This document shows, in pieces, positions 19,602 through 28,542 of a DNA stretch of 41,612 nucleotides. A program made the translations under genes and the position numbers. How positions within the stretch are numbered: the stretch's first letter is position 1; each line of letters starts with the position of its first letter. The notes under the pieces are model-generated. The model was not told where the DNA came from. It saw only the letters and a program-made list of their open reading frames with translations, and did not search any database. The stretch is from an uncultured Acidimicrobiales bacterium (GTDB taxonomy: Bacteria; Actinomycetota; Acidimicrobiia; Acidimicrobiales; UBA10347): NCBI GenBank assembly GCA_937991435.1, contig CALKPY010000020.1, positions 1 through 41,612 on the forward strand. The letters run 5' to 3'.

Positions 19602-21880
19602 GGCTGCTCCGTGGCGTCGGGGTCTGGTGCCGCTTCATCGGGCGCAACGGCGGTGGGTGTAGGCGTGGCGGTCGGAACTGTCGCTGGCGGAGCCACGGGC
19701 AGGTTCGAATTGTCGCCAGCCGGTTCCGAGCCGGAATCGGCGGTGTCTGCGTCGTCGGAGTCGGCGGTGTCTGGATCCTCGGAGTCGGCGGTGTCAGATT
19801 CTTCGCCCGGAACGAGTACCTCGAAGCTCTGACCATCAACGCCCGCTGCGGCAGCCGCAAGACGCTCTTCGCGGTCGGCCTCCTGTTGCGTTCGCAGACG
19901 TTCTTCCTCTTCGGCTTCGGCGACGCTAATCAGATCATCAGCTTCGGCCTCGGTCGGAACGGTCGCGATGTTTCCGTCGGCTATCTGGCGGAACACGCTG
20001 GCCACTACCGGGGCAGCCGAATCACCGCCGAGACCGGCCTGTTCGATGTAGACAATCGCGGCGTACTGCGGGTTCGGCCACGGACCAAACGCGGCGAATG
20101 CCGCGTTGTCCTGCTTGGGCCGGTTTTCGACCGTTCCGGTCTTGCCCAAGATCTGAAAGCGGTTGAGAGGAAAATCTTCAAATGCCGAAAACGCTGTGCC
20201 TTTCTCGCTAGCGACGACACCGGCAAGCCCAGTAATCATCGGGTTGTAGAACTCGTCGGGCATGTACAGCTCATGTCGGAGCCGTTCGGGGAAGGCCAGT
20301 AGTTCCTCACCCGTCGCCGCATCGAGGGTGCGCTCAGCCAGCATTGGCGAATACAGCTTGCCGCCATTGGCGATCGCCGCGTATGCATTGGCCATCTGCA
20401 AAGGGGTGGCGATCATGTCGCCTTGACCTACTGCGAGGTTGGCCGCACCACCCGCGTTCGCTGGTTCAGGGACTGCGCCAGCGAGAGCGCCGGGAATCGC
20501 GTCGGTGCCTTCGCCAAACCCAAAGTCGTTGGCGATTCGAATCAGCTGACGAGCCTGGAATCCTTGGCGAACGTTGAACTGAAATCCGAGCTGCCCAAAG
20601 TAGATGTTCGATGATTGCGCTATTGCCTCGGCCAGGTCCACGTCACCCAAGGGTTTCTGACCGGCGTTTTCTATGGAACAGCCCGCTCCGAAACACTCGC
20701 CTGGCACTCGCCAGATGCCGTTGTCGACGAGGTATTGGCTACGCCCCAAGAACCCTCGATCACCGAGCATGCCTGAGTCGAGAGCTGCATACGCGGTAAT
20801 CAGCTTGAAGGTCGACCCAGGTGCATAGCTGCCGTTGGTCGCCCGGTTCAAAAGCGGAGCTCCCGAAGCCGGGTCGTTGAGCAGGTCGATCTGCCGTTGC
20901 GGAATGCGCTCCTGCAGGTAGATGCGTTGGTCATAGGTCGGGTACGACGCCATGGCCAAGATTCGTGCCCCATCGGGATCGAGCAGAACCATTGCGCCAC
21001 CCGGCGCCTTGAAGAAATCAAGCTCCTCGGCAACGCCGGAGCTGTTGATGCCCTGCTCGCGTTGGGTGCGGGCGAAGCGAATTCCCTCAGCCAACTCCCG
21101 CTCAGCGAGCGCCTGTAGGTTGATGTCGAGCGTTAGCTGGACATCGTTTCCTGGTGTCGGCTCCGTCGCGCTCACCGTTTGTACCGGGTTTCCCGCAGCA
21201 TCGACCTCGATTACTTCAATACCCGGAGTTCCCCGTAGCACCTCTTCGAGACCGCGCTCGACACCTGAGCGGCCGATCTCATCAGTCGCCCGATACAGCT
21301 TGGGGTGCCCCTCAAGCAGATCAAGGTCCTCAGCAAAGACGGGCCCCACATACCCGAGAAGGTGCGCGGCCAGATTTCCATACGGGTAGAACCGGACCGT
21401 CGTTTTTCGCACACCGACGCCCGGGAACTCGTCTTCGCGTTCACCGATCAAGATGCTGAACCGCTCGGGCACGTCTGTGGCGATCGGCACCTCGTCAAAG
21501 AGGCCGTATTTCTGGTCGGTGATGGCGGCCTCCACATCGGCCGCTTTGATCAAATAGCCGGCAGCGCTGACTTCGCGAGCCAGCTTGATTGCGAATTGTT
21601 TGCGCTGTGACTCCCGCGGAAGCGCCTCGGTGAGCGCAAATCGGTTGAGTGTGACTTCGTTGACCAGGCGGTTGTCGATCAATACGTTGCCCGTGCGGTC
21701 AAGCACGCGACCGCGCGGTGCTGGAACAAAGACGGTTCGCAGCAGGTTTGCCTCGGCTTGGGCCTGCGCTTCGGCCTCGGTAACGACCTGCAGGTACCAC
21801 AATCGGGCAAAAAGCGATGCGAACAAGCCTAAGACGAGCATGCCCAGCATTGCGAGCCGGAACGGCGACTGATCGTTCAT
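19598..21880 (-). CDS. mrdA: Penicillin-binding protein 2 (class B transpeptidase)
   Basis: A 760-residue class B PBP. One N-terminal membrane helix (AMLGMLVLGLFASLFARLWYL) is followed by the dimerisation/pedestal domain (PAPRGRVLDRTGNVLIDNR) and the transpeptidase domain with SxxK in PGSTFKLITAY, SxN in AQSSNIYFGQLG and KTG in ILGKTGTVENRP. It cross-links peptidoglycan during elongation together with RodA. The C-terminal 130 residues are an unusual addition: an acidic helical stretch (EAEEEERLRTQQEADREERL) and TADS repeats with a Pro/Thr-rich end, probably disordered and outside the membrane. The gene starts 4 bp after the mreD stop. Confidence 0.95.
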   Translation of the reverse strand: MNDQSPFRLAMLGMLVLGLFASLFARLWYLQVVTEAEAQAQAEANLLRTVFVPAPRGRVLDRTGNVLIDNRLVNEVTLNRFALTEALPRESQRKQFAIKLAREVSAAGYLIKAADVEAAITDQKYGLFDEVPIATDVPERFSILIGEREDEFPGVGVRKTTVRFYPYGNLAAHLLGYVGPVFAEDLDLLEGHPKLYRATDEIGRSGVERGLEEVLRGTPGIEVIEVDAAGNPVQTVSATEPTPGNDVQLTLDINLQALAERELAEGIRFARTQREQGINSSGVAEELDFFKAPGGAMVLLDPDGARILAMASYPTYDQRIYLQERIPQRQIDLLNDPASGAPLLNRATNGSYAPGSTFKLITAYAALDSGMLGDRGFLGRSQYLVDNGIWRVPGECFGAGCSIENAGQKPLGDVDLAEAIAQSSNIYFGQLGFQFNVRQGFQARQLIRIANDFGFGEGTDAIPGALAGAVPEPANAGGAANLAVGQGDMIATPLQMANAYAAIANGGKLYSPMLAERTLDAATGEELLAFPERLRHELYMPDEFYNPMITGLAGVVASEKGTAFSAFEDFPLNRFQILGKTGTVENRPKQDNAAFAAFGPWPNPQYAAIVYIEQAGLGGDSAAPVVASVFRQIADGNIATVPTEAEADDLISVAEAEEEERLRTQQEADREERLAAAAAGVDGQSFEVLVPGEESDTADSEDPDTADSDDADTADSGSEPAGDNSNLPVAPPATVPTATPTPTAVAPDEAAPDPDATEQP

Positions 21881-21884
21881 CGCG

Positions 21885-22397
21885 TCATCCGTAGGTTCCC
21901 TGGTGCAGCGGATCGGCTGTCCACATCCAGTGAGCTGCCGCTACGAGCGGCACGGCAAGGGCAGCGTTGATCATTGGGGCAACGAGCAGAATCGTGCCTA
22001 TCGGCGCTTCGAGCAGCGAAGATTCGCCGAGCATCAGACCCAGGGCGATAAAGACCCCGATAGACGCAGCGGTCCCCAACGCAATCGTGACTGTGGATAC
22101 GAGTGGCGACTCTTCGAGACGATCAAGATACACGTGACCCGAGAGCCAGCCGATAACTGCAAACACCAACGCACTCAATCCCACCGGAGTGAACAGGAAC
22201 ATGTCGACAATAAGCCCGTAGATCAATCCATGTACCGCGCCCCGCTCGACACCCCCGGCAAGACCTGAGGCAATTGTCAATCCCAGTGGCAGCTCGGCTG
22301 CGACGCCGACGATCCGCAGATCAGGCGCAAGGCCGATATGTATCACCAACACGACAAACCCGACGATGAACACCCTGCCGATGAACAGGCCCTTCAC
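21885..22397 (-). CDS. mreD: Rod shape-determining protein MreD
   Basis: A 170-residue, very hydrophobic protein with about five helices (VFIVGFVVLVIHIGLAPDL, GLIYGLIVDMFLFTPVGLSA). Sequence conservation in MreD is low, so the call rests on length, topology and position between mreC and mrdA. The GTG at 22397 overlaps the mreC stop in a GTGA. Confidence 0.88.
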   Translation of the reverse strand: MKGLFIGRVFIVGFVVLVIHIGLAPDLRIVGVAAELPLGLTIASGLAGGVERGAVHGLIYGLIVDMFLFTPVGLSALVFAVIGWLSGHVYLDRLEESPLVSTVTIALGTAASIGVFIALGLMLGESSLLEAPIGTILLVAPMINAALAVPLVAAAHWMWTADPLHQGTYG

Positions 22398-23245
22398 GGC
22401 GTCGGCGGCCCGTCAACGGTCCACAGCAGCACCGTGACGAATCGCAGGTCATCAAGATCGGCAAGGAGTTCGATGCTGATCGTCTGCTGGAGCAGGTTCG
22501 TATTGACTTCCACGCTGCTGACCGTGCCGATGACGACATCAGGCGGGTACGAGCTTCCCTCGATGCCGCTGGTGACGACAAACGCGCCCTCTTCGATTCC
22601 TGACTCCTGGTCGAGACCCTGCTTGACGATCAGATCGTTGCCGATGCCGTCGCCGCTGGCCAAGGCCACCGCTCCGGTGCCAACAACGCGGATCCCGACG
22701 CGAAAGTCGGGTTGATGCAACAACCTCACCTCGCTGAAGTCCTGTTGCACGTCGGTAACTCGTCCGACCAAACCGTCGTTGCTGACAACGGGCATACCAG
22801 CACGCAGGCCGTCGCTCGCGCCTCGGTTGATTTCAATCGAGTAATTCTGAAAGTTGCCCGGCCGATCAATGACCTGGCCAACGATCGATTCGGCACCGCC
22901 GATGTAGTCAATGTCGACCTCGTCGAGCAACGCCCGCAGAGATTCTTCAGCCGCTGCTTCCTTGATGATTCCGCTACGAGCTGCCGCAAGCTCTGAGCGG
23001 AGACGCTCGTTCTCGTCGAGAACGTCGTCATACTCGGTGATCGAAGTCCAGCCGTTGGTGAACGGCGATGCAACCGAGCCGACCGAAGACGCGATCGGAT
23101 CAACGAAGCCTCGCACCACTCCTTGCACCGCTTCGAGGGGTTTAAAGCCCTGATAGTCAAGCGACAAAATGGTGATCGACGTGAGCACAAGCAATATCAG
23201 CGTCGTTCTGCGTCGACGATCGGGATCAAGCAGCGACATGGTCAC
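22394..23245 (-). CDS. mreC: Rod shape-determining protein MreC
   Basis: A 283-residue protein with one N-terminal membrane helix (LILLVLTSITILSLD), a coiled-coil (EYDDVLDENERLRSELAAAR) and the extracytoplasmic beta domain (AGMPVVSNDGLVGRVTDV, then PPDVVIGTVSSVEV). MreC links MreB to PBP2/RodA. GTG 23245 and ATG 23239 are both possible starts, giving 283 or 281 residues. It starts 41 bp after the mreB stop. Confidence 0.94.
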   Translation of the reverse strand: MTMSLLDPDRRRRTTLILLVLTSITILSLDYQGFKPLEAVQGVVRGFVDPIASSVGSVASPFTNGWTSITEYDDVLDENERLRSELAAARSGIIKEAAAEESLRALLDEVDIDYIGGAESIVGQVIDRPGNFQNYSIEINRGASDGLRAGMPVVSNDGLVGRVTDVQQDFSEVRLLHQPDFRVGIRVVGTGAVALASGDGIGNDLIVKQGLDQESGIEEGAFVVTSGIEGSSYPPDVVIGTVSSVEVNTNLLQQTISIELLADLDDLRFVTVLLWTVDGPPTP

Positions 23246-23286
23246 ACTGGAGTCGGTCGGTCAGGAGCGACTCGTAGACGGTTCGG

Positions 23287-24330
23287 TTAGTCGTGGTCAG
23301 ACGAGAAGAGTACGTCTTTGAGCGCCTCGAATGCTTCGAGGGTTTCGCCAGAGCCCAGAGCGACGGCGTACAGCGGGTCGGGCGCCACAATGACTGGCAT
23401 ACCCGTTTCGTTGTAAATCCGTTCGGGAAGCCCCGCGAGCAATGCACCACCACCGGCGAGCATGATGCCGCGTTCCATGATGTCTGCGGCAAGTTCAGGT
23501 GGGGTGTTGTCGAGTGTGATCTTCACTGCGTCAACAATCGCCGCGACGGGTTCCGCTATGGCCTCGCGCACCTCGACAGTCGATGTAACCACAGTCTTCG
23601 GCAGGCCAGTGACAAGATCTCGACCACGAACCTCCGCGTACATTTCTTCTTGCAGTGGCCAGGCTGAGGCAAGTGCCAATTTGACGTCTTCGCTCGTACG
23701 TTCGCCGAGCACAAGACCATGCTCCTTTTTGGCGTACTGCACGATTGCAGCATCGAGTTCGTCGCCGCCGACCCGAACCGACTGGCTAACGACGACTCCG
23801 CCGAGCGAAATCACCGCGACCTCAGTGGTTCCGCCACCAATATCAACGATCATGTTTCCGGCAGGATCTTGCACCGGCAACCCGGCACCTATCGCGGCAG
23901 CCATTGGTTCTTCAATGATGTACGCCGGCCGCCGAGCGCCAGCGAATTCGGCGGCTTCTTGCACGGCTCGCTTTTCAACGCCGGTGATGCCGGATGGCAC
24001 ACAGATCACCATGCGAGGTTTTGCGAATCGGCTCGGGTGAACCTTTTGGATGAAGTGTCGAAGCATGCGTTCGCACACATCGAAGTCAGCGATCACGCCG
24101 TCTTTAAGGGGACGAATAGCCTGAATGTGATTCGGGGTTCGCCCAATCATGCGCTTTGCGTCAGACCCGACGGCAAGCACCTTGCCATCGTGCACATTGA
24201 CAGCAACAACCGACGGCTCGTCGAGAACGATGCCTTCTCCGCGCACATACACCAGCGTGTTCGCGGTCCCAAGGTCGACCGCCATATCGCGGCTAACCAG
24301 CCCCGCCATTGCATTCAAGATGCTCGCCAT
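23287..24330 (-). CDS. mreB: Actin-like rod-shape protein MreB
   Basis: A 347-residue actin-fold ATPase. Phosphate 1 is DMAVDLGTANTLVYV, phosphate 2 is NMIVDIGGGTTEVAVISLGG, and IMLAGGGALLAGLPERI is the adenosine motif. It polymerises beneath the membrane to direct lateral wall synthesis. It begins the mreBCD-mrdA-rodA unit; the 300-bp upstream gap holds a promoter candidate and tandem repeats. Its presence indicates rod-like elongation by lateral growth rather than the polar-only growth of MreB-lacking actinobacteria. Confidence 0.97.
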   Translation of the reverse strand: MASILNAMAGLVSRDMAVDLGTANTLVYVRGEGIVLDEPSVVAVNVHDGKVLAVGSDAKRMIGRTPNHIQAIRPLKDGVIADFDVCERMLRHFIQKVHPSRFAKPRMVICVPSGITGVEKRAVQEAAEFAGARRPAYIIEEPMAAAIGAGLPVQDPAGNMIVDIGGGTTEVAVISLGGVVVSQSVRVGGDELDAAIVQYAKKEHGLVLGERTSEDVKLALASAWPLQEEMYAEVRGRDLVTGLPKTVVTSTVEVREAIAEPVAAIVDAVKITLDNTPPELAADIMERGIMLAGGGALLAGLPERIYNETGMPVIVAPDPLYAVALGSGETLEAFEALKDVLFSSDHD

Positions 24331-24401
24331 TAGCCGCTCGCAAACCGGTCGACGGTGTAGTCCGTTGTCATGTCAGTCGCCTGTGGTGAATAAATCCTGT
24401 G

Positions 24402-24430
24402 CTGAAAAAACACCATTCTGAAAAAACACC
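24402..24430 (-). repeat. Tandem GGTGTTTTTTCAG repeat in the mreB leader
   Basis: Two identical 13-bp copies on the minus strand (24418-24430 and 24402-24414), with a 16-bp period, lie 72-100 bp before the mreB ATG. They fall in the predicted 5' untranslated region and could be a regulator or RNA-binding site. Confidence 0.8.
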
Positions 24431-24479
24431 TGCCCCATTGTGCGCGTGCTCAACGCAGGCAAAAGGGACATCAGCGTAG

Positions 24480-24508
24480 TTTAGACACGCTTTGTAAAGA
24501 AACTGCAA
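24480..24508 (-). promoter_or_regulatory. Candidate mreB operon promoter
   Basis: The minus strand has TTGCAG (-35, 24503-24508), a 17-bp spacer and TCTAAA (-10, 24480-24485). The predicted start near 24473 gives a leader of about 140 nt. The rest of the 300-bp ndk-mreB gap (24331-24630) shows no gene. Confidence 0.45.
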
Positions 24509-24630
24509 AGAACAGGGCCCCCAACAGGCACCCGTAGCACACAAGCAGCACCCTCAACAACGAGGTTGGCCGACGCTACGAGTAACTATCTCGACTAGGT
24601 GACGCTGAGGAACCAATCAGCGGAGGTTTG

Positions 24631-25041
24631 CTACGCGAGTTCGGGAAAGAACAATGCGATCTCTCGAGCGGCGGATTCAGCGCTGTCGCTGCCGTGCACG
24701 AGATTCTCCGTGAACAGCGTGCCGAGATCGCCTCGGATCGTGCCTGGTTCTGCTTCAGCCGGGTTTGTCGCGCCCATCATCTTGCGCACCATCGACCATG
24801 TGTCGTCAGTGCCTTCGAGCACCATGGCGACCGCAGGTGACCGGCCGATGAATTCAACCAGGCCGTCATAGAACGGCTTGCCCTGGTGCTCTTCATAGTG
24901 ACGCCCGGCGAGATCGGCATCGATCACGAGCTGGCGCATGGCCACGAGCGACAGGCCTTTGCGCTCGAAGCGGCCAAGAATTTCACCGACGAGGGAACGC
25001 TCAACAGCGTCAGGCTTACAAAGAACAAGAGTGCGTTGCAT
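24631..25041 (-). CDS. ndk: Nucleoside diphosphate kinase
   Basis: A 136-residue Ndk. [19 protein letters not shown] starts the fold, [18 protein letters not shown] is the nucleotide-binding loop, and the phosphorylated His is in ENLVHGSDS. It balances NTP and dNTP pools by phosphate transfer. ATG 25041 gives the normal family length and lies 8 nt after a TAGACT element; ATG 25062 would add seven residues. Confidence 0.96.
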   Translation of the reverse strand: MQRTLVLCKPDAVERSLVGEILGRFERKGLSLVAMRQLVIDADLAGRHYEEHQGKPFYDGLVEFIGRSPAVAMVLEGTDDTWSMVRKMMGATNPAEAEPGTIRGDLGTLFTENLVHGSDSAESAAREIALFFPELA

Positions 25042-25049
25042 GAGCGAGA

Positions 25050-25055
25050 AGTCTA
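25050..25055 (-). promoter_or_regulatory. Possible -10 element of ndk
   Basis: The minus strand reads TAGACT, then 8 nt, then ATG 25041. This is similar to the leaderless layout of other genes here, with a slightly longer gap. Confidence 0.35.
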
Positions 25056-25112
25056 CGGACATGCGCGCCCGAGCAGCGTCTGACCGACCGGCAATATCGG
25101 CCCAGCTGGCAA

Positions 25113-26435
25113 TCAGAGATTGTTGATCAGACGGTTGCGCACGGCCCCGGCGACATACAAGGATCCGGCAACCAGAATTGCGTCTCCTTCAGAGGCCAGC
25201 GACAACGCCCGTTCAATCGCATCTGCCGGGCTCGCCGTGACCTCAGGATCAGCACCTATCGAGCGGGCCGCAGCGGCAAGGTCCTCGGCAGGCATGGCCC
25301 GTGCCCAGTTCGGGGCACAACACACCAAGACGTCAACATGGGCCGCCCCGAGCGCTTCCAGCATGGCAACAGGGTCCTTGTCGCGCATCATGCCGGTGAC
25401 CAACATTGTTCTTCCGTAGTGATGGAAGTCTTCGTTGAACGACTGCACAGCGACGCGAGCTCCGTGGACGTTGTGTCCCCCATCAATGACAACTAGCGGG
25501 TCAGTCGAGACGACCTCAAGTCGCGCTGGAATCGCTGCCTGCCCCAATGCGGAGCGCAACTGTTCTTCATCAAGCACGCCGTCAAGAAAGGACTCGGCAG
25601 CGGCGATGGCCACCGCGGCATTGATGCCCTGGTGGGTGCCGTGCAACGACACAAGTACATCTTCGTAGATTCCTCGGGGCGTTCGCACAGTGATGGCACG
25701 GCCGCCGACACCAAGCAGATTCGACTCGACAAAAAACTGTTCACCAAGACGAACGACGCTCTTTGGGCCTTCATCAACGAAGTGGTGAGCAACATCGGCT
25801 TCTACGTCGCCCATGACCAGTGCACTATCAGACTTGATGATCCCGGCCTTTTCCCTGGCGACGCGATCGCGCCAGCCCGGCTCGCCATCGGTGTGGTCCT
25901 TCGCAACGTTCGTGACGACGGCGACCCGACCGTTGGCCACGTTGGTGGCGTCGTAACGCCCCAACATGCCGACCTCGATTACCTGCACATCGACAGCTGC
26001 GTCGCTGAATATGCGAAAAGCCGTCGCCGTCATGATCTCGAACCACGACGCGTTGGACCCGGTCTGCTCGCAAACGAGACGCACGACGCCCAGAGCGTCG
26101 GCCAGGTCATCGTCAGACACCGGTTCAGCATCGATCGCAATTCGCTCGTTGATCGCAGACACATGAGGGCTGCCATAGGTACCAACGCGCAGTCCGTGCT
26201 CACGCAGAATCAGCGAGACAAGATGTGATGTTGACCCCTTGCCGTTCGTGCCGGTGAGGTGAATTGTTGGAGCGTCGTGCTGCGGGTCGCCGAGCATGGT
26301 CATGAGGTCGACCATGACGCCGAGACTCAACCCGTCGACGTCTCCGGCGTTAGGCAGACCCGTTGCTGACAGGCTGATGCGGCTGTTCAACCACTTCAGG
26401 TGCGCTTCCAGAGACATGCTTGAACTTCCAGTCAT
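25113..26435 (-). CDS. folC: Dihydrofolate/folylpolyglutamate synthase
   Basis: A 440-residue Mur-ligase-like enzyme. The P-loop is [43 protein letters not shown] and [11 protein letters not shown] are family motifs. It adds glutamate to dihydropteroate and to folates. ATG 26435 or ATG 26417 could be the start. It lies between clpX and ndk as in other actinobacteria, but valS, which usually separates clpX from folC, is missing. Confidence 0.94.
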   Translation of the reverse strand: MTGSSSMSLEAHLKWLNSRISLSATGLPNAGDVDGLSLGVMVDLMTMLGDPQHDAPTIHLTGTNGKGSTSHLVSLILREHGLRVGTYGSPHVSAINERIAIDAEPVSDDDLADALGVVRLVCEQTGSNASWFEIMTATAFRIFSDAAVDVQVIEVGMLGRYDATNVANGRVAVVTNVAKDHTDGEPGWRDRVAREKAGIIKSDSALVMGDVEADVAHHFVDEGPKSVVRLGEQFFVESNLLGVGGRAITVRTPRGIYEDVLVSLHGTHQGINAAVAIAAAESFLDGVLDEEQLRSALGQAAIPARLEVVSTDPLVVIDGGHNVHGARVAVQSFNEDFHHYGRTMLVTGMMRDKDPVAMLEALGAAHVDVLVCCAPNWARAMPAEDLAAAARSIGADPEVTASPADAIERALSLASEGDAILVAGSLYVAGAVRNRLINNL

Positions 26436-26511
26436 CGAAGCCTGATGGGATCACGTGCAGCAAGACGCTACAGGTACCTCGCGAGGAGCTGACAGCAACC
26501 GTTGGTTGTAT

Positions 26512-27768
26512 TCAGCTGGCGGCGCGCTCTGCCAGTTGCTTGGCGCTCAAAAGTCTCGGCGACGACTCGCCTCGCACCGATGCCGCGTCGACTTCGACGC
26601 GCGCGATGTCGTCATTGCTTGGCAACTCGAACATCACGTCAAGAAGTGTTTCTTCAAGAATCGAGCGAAGACCGCGGGCACCGGTACCGCGAATCAGAGC
26701 GGCGTCAGCGATGGCGTTGAGCGCATCGGGGGTGAACACGAGCTCGGCATCTTCAAAGGCGAAGTAGCGCTTGTACTGCTTGACGAGTGCGTTCTTTGGC
26801 TCGGTGAGAATCTGAACAAGTGCTTCCTGATCAAGGCTGGCCACCGCACCAATGACGGGCAAGCGACCAATAAATTCGGGAATCAGCCCGAACTTGGACA
26901 GATCTTCGGGCTGAACTTGGTCGAACAGCTCACCGAGATCTTTGCGTTGCGGGTCTTTGATGTCGGCCCCAAAGCCCACACCACCGCGCCCAATGCGCTG
27001 CTCGATGATGTCTTCGAGCCCGGCGAAAGCTCCGCCACAGATAAACAAGATGTTTGTCGTGTCAATCTGAATGAACTCTTGATGCGGGTGCTTGCGGCCA
27101 CCTTGGGGCGGAACCGACGCAGTGGTGCCTTCGAGAATTTTAAGAAGCGCCTGCTGCACGCCCTCGCCTGACACGTCGCGAGTGATCGAAGGGTTCTCGC
27201 TTTTGCGTGCGATCTTGTCGATCTCATCGATGTAGATGATGCCGGTCTCGGCACGCTTGGCGTCGTACTCTGCCGCCTGCACGAGCTTGAGCAGAATGTT
27301 CTCGACATCTTCACCGACGTAGCCAGCTTCGGTGAGAGCGGTGGCATCGGCGATCGCAAATGGAACGTTGAGCATGCGGGCCAGCGTCTGGGCCATGAGC
27401 GTCTTGCCGCAACCGGTGGGACCGATCAGCATGATGTTCGACTTCTGCAGCTCGACATCGTCGACTGCGCCGGCCAGTTCAACGCGCTTGTAGTGGTTGT
27501 AGACGGCGACCGACATGATGCGCTTGGCGCGCTCCTGGCCGATGATGTACTCGTTGAGGAAGGCGTTTATTTCGGCCGGTCGAGGGAGCTCTTCAAAGCC
27601 AACCTCTGCTGGCTCGGCAAGTTCTTCTTCGATGATCTCGTTGCACAGGTCAATGCACTCATCGCAGATGTAGACGCCGGGTCCGGCGATCAGTTTCTTG
27701 ACCTGTTTCTGAGACTTGCCGCAGAAGGAACACTTCAGCAGCTCGCCACTGTCTCCGAACTTCGCCAC
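26512..27768 (-). CDS. clpX: ATP-dependent Clp protease ATP-binding subunit ClpX
   Basis: A 418-residue AAA+ unfoldase. The N-terminal zinc-binding domain has CSFCGKSQ and YICDEC. Walker A is [13 protein letters not shown], Walker B is [12 protein letters not shown], and [11 protein letters not shown] and [14 protein letters not shown] match sensor and lid regions. It unfolds tagged substrates and feeds them to ClpP. The start is GTG 27768 with GGGAAG upstream. It is 127 bp downstream of clpP; the gap contains two hairpins (27805-27827 and 27866-27888), so it may have its own promoter. Confidence 0.97.
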   Translation of the reverse strand: MAKFGDSGELLKCSFCGKSQKQVKKLIAGPGVYICDECIDLCNEIIEEELAEPAEVGFEELPRPAEINAFLNEYIIGQERAKRIMSVAVYNHYKRVELAGAVDDVELQKSNIMLIGPTGCGKTLMAQTLARMLNVPFAIADATALTEAGYVGEDVENILLKLVQAAEYDAKRAETGIIYIDEIDKIARKSENPSITRDVSGEGVQQALLKILEGTTASVPPQGGRKHPHQEFIQIDTTNILFICGGAFAGLEDIIEQRIGRGGVGFGADIKDPQRKDLGELFDQVQPEDLSKFGLIPEFIGRLPVIGAVASLDQEALVQILTEPKNALVKQYKRYFAFEDAELVFTPDALNAIADAALIRGTGARGLRSILEETLLDVMFELPSNDDIARVEVDAASVRGESSPRLLSAKQLAERAAS

Positions 27769-27865
27769 CCCGGCTCGCTTCCCTGTCAGTTGATGCCCGT
27801 CGCCGCGCCGAACGCTGCCGTCGGCGCCGCGTAGGGGTAACCGTAGGCGAAATGCCCGCCCGTGT

Positions 27866-27888
27866 GGCGCTCTAAACAGTCAAGCGCC
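27866..27888 (-). terminator. Hairpin after clpP
   Basis: Arms GGCGCT (27866-27871) and AGCGCC (27883-27888) with an 11-nt loop lie just downstream of the clpP stop. There is no U-tract; it may be a weak terminator or a processing site between clpP and clpX. A second hairpin has arms GCGCCGA/TCGGCGC (27805-27811, 27821-27827). Confidence 0.3.
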
Positions 27889-27895
27889 CGTGAAC

Positions 27896-28534
27896 TCAGC
27901 TGATCGCAGTGATCGGGCCCGAGTTATCGACGGCATTTCGAGTGTCGATCACTTCGTCGATGATGCCGTATGCCTTAGCTTCTTCCGCGGTCATTACGAA
28001 GTCGCGGTCAGTGTCGATGCCAATCTTCTCCGCGGTTTGACCGGTGTGGTGAGCGAGCAACTGTTCAAGTTGACCCTTGAGCCGTTGGATTTCAGCCGAG
28101 GCGATTTGAAGATCGGAAACCTGACCTTGAGCACCGGCGTACGGCTGGTGAATCAGCACCCGTGAGTGTGGAAGCGCAAGACGCTTACCTGGGGCGCCAG
28201 CGGCGAGAAGAACAGCGGCAGCTGATGCAGCCTGACCGAAGCAGATGGTCGCGATGTCGGGCTTGATGTACGACATGGTGTCATAGATTGCGAATAGGGC
28301 GTTGATGTCGCCACCAGGGCTGTTGATGTACAGGCTGATGTCGCGATCAGGGTTCTCGCTCTCAAGGTGCAACAGCTGCGCACACACGAGGTTGGCAATG
28401 GTGTCGTCGATCGGGGTGCCAAGAAAGATGATGTTCTCTTTGAGCAGACGGCTGTAGAGATCGAAGGCTCGTTCGCCTCGGTTTGTTTGTTCAACAACGG
28501 TGGGTACGAGGTAGTTGCGGGGTGAGAGATCCAT
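27896..28534 (-). CDS. clpP: ATP-dependent Clp protease proteolytic subunit
   Basis: A 212-residue serine protease. The triad is Ser in [12 protein letters not shown], His in VLIHQPYAG and Asp in [35 protein letters not shown] is the substrate-groove motif. It forms the barrel degraded into by ClpX. GAGGAA precedes the ATG. It follows tig after 8 bp; the usual second actinobacterial clpP copy is not in this window. Confidence 0.97.
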   Translation of the reverse strand: MDLSPRNYLVPTVVEQTNRGERAFDLYSRLLKENIIFLGTPIDDTIANLVCAQLLHLESENPDRDISLYINSPGGDINALFAIYDTMSYIKPDIATICFGQAASAAAVLLAAGAPGKRLALPHSRVLIHQPYAGAQGQVSDLQIASAEIQRLKGQLEQLLAHHTGQTAEKIGIDTDRDFVMTAEEAKAYGIIDEVIDTRNAVDNSGPITAIS

Positions 28535-28542
28535 GGTGCGGG

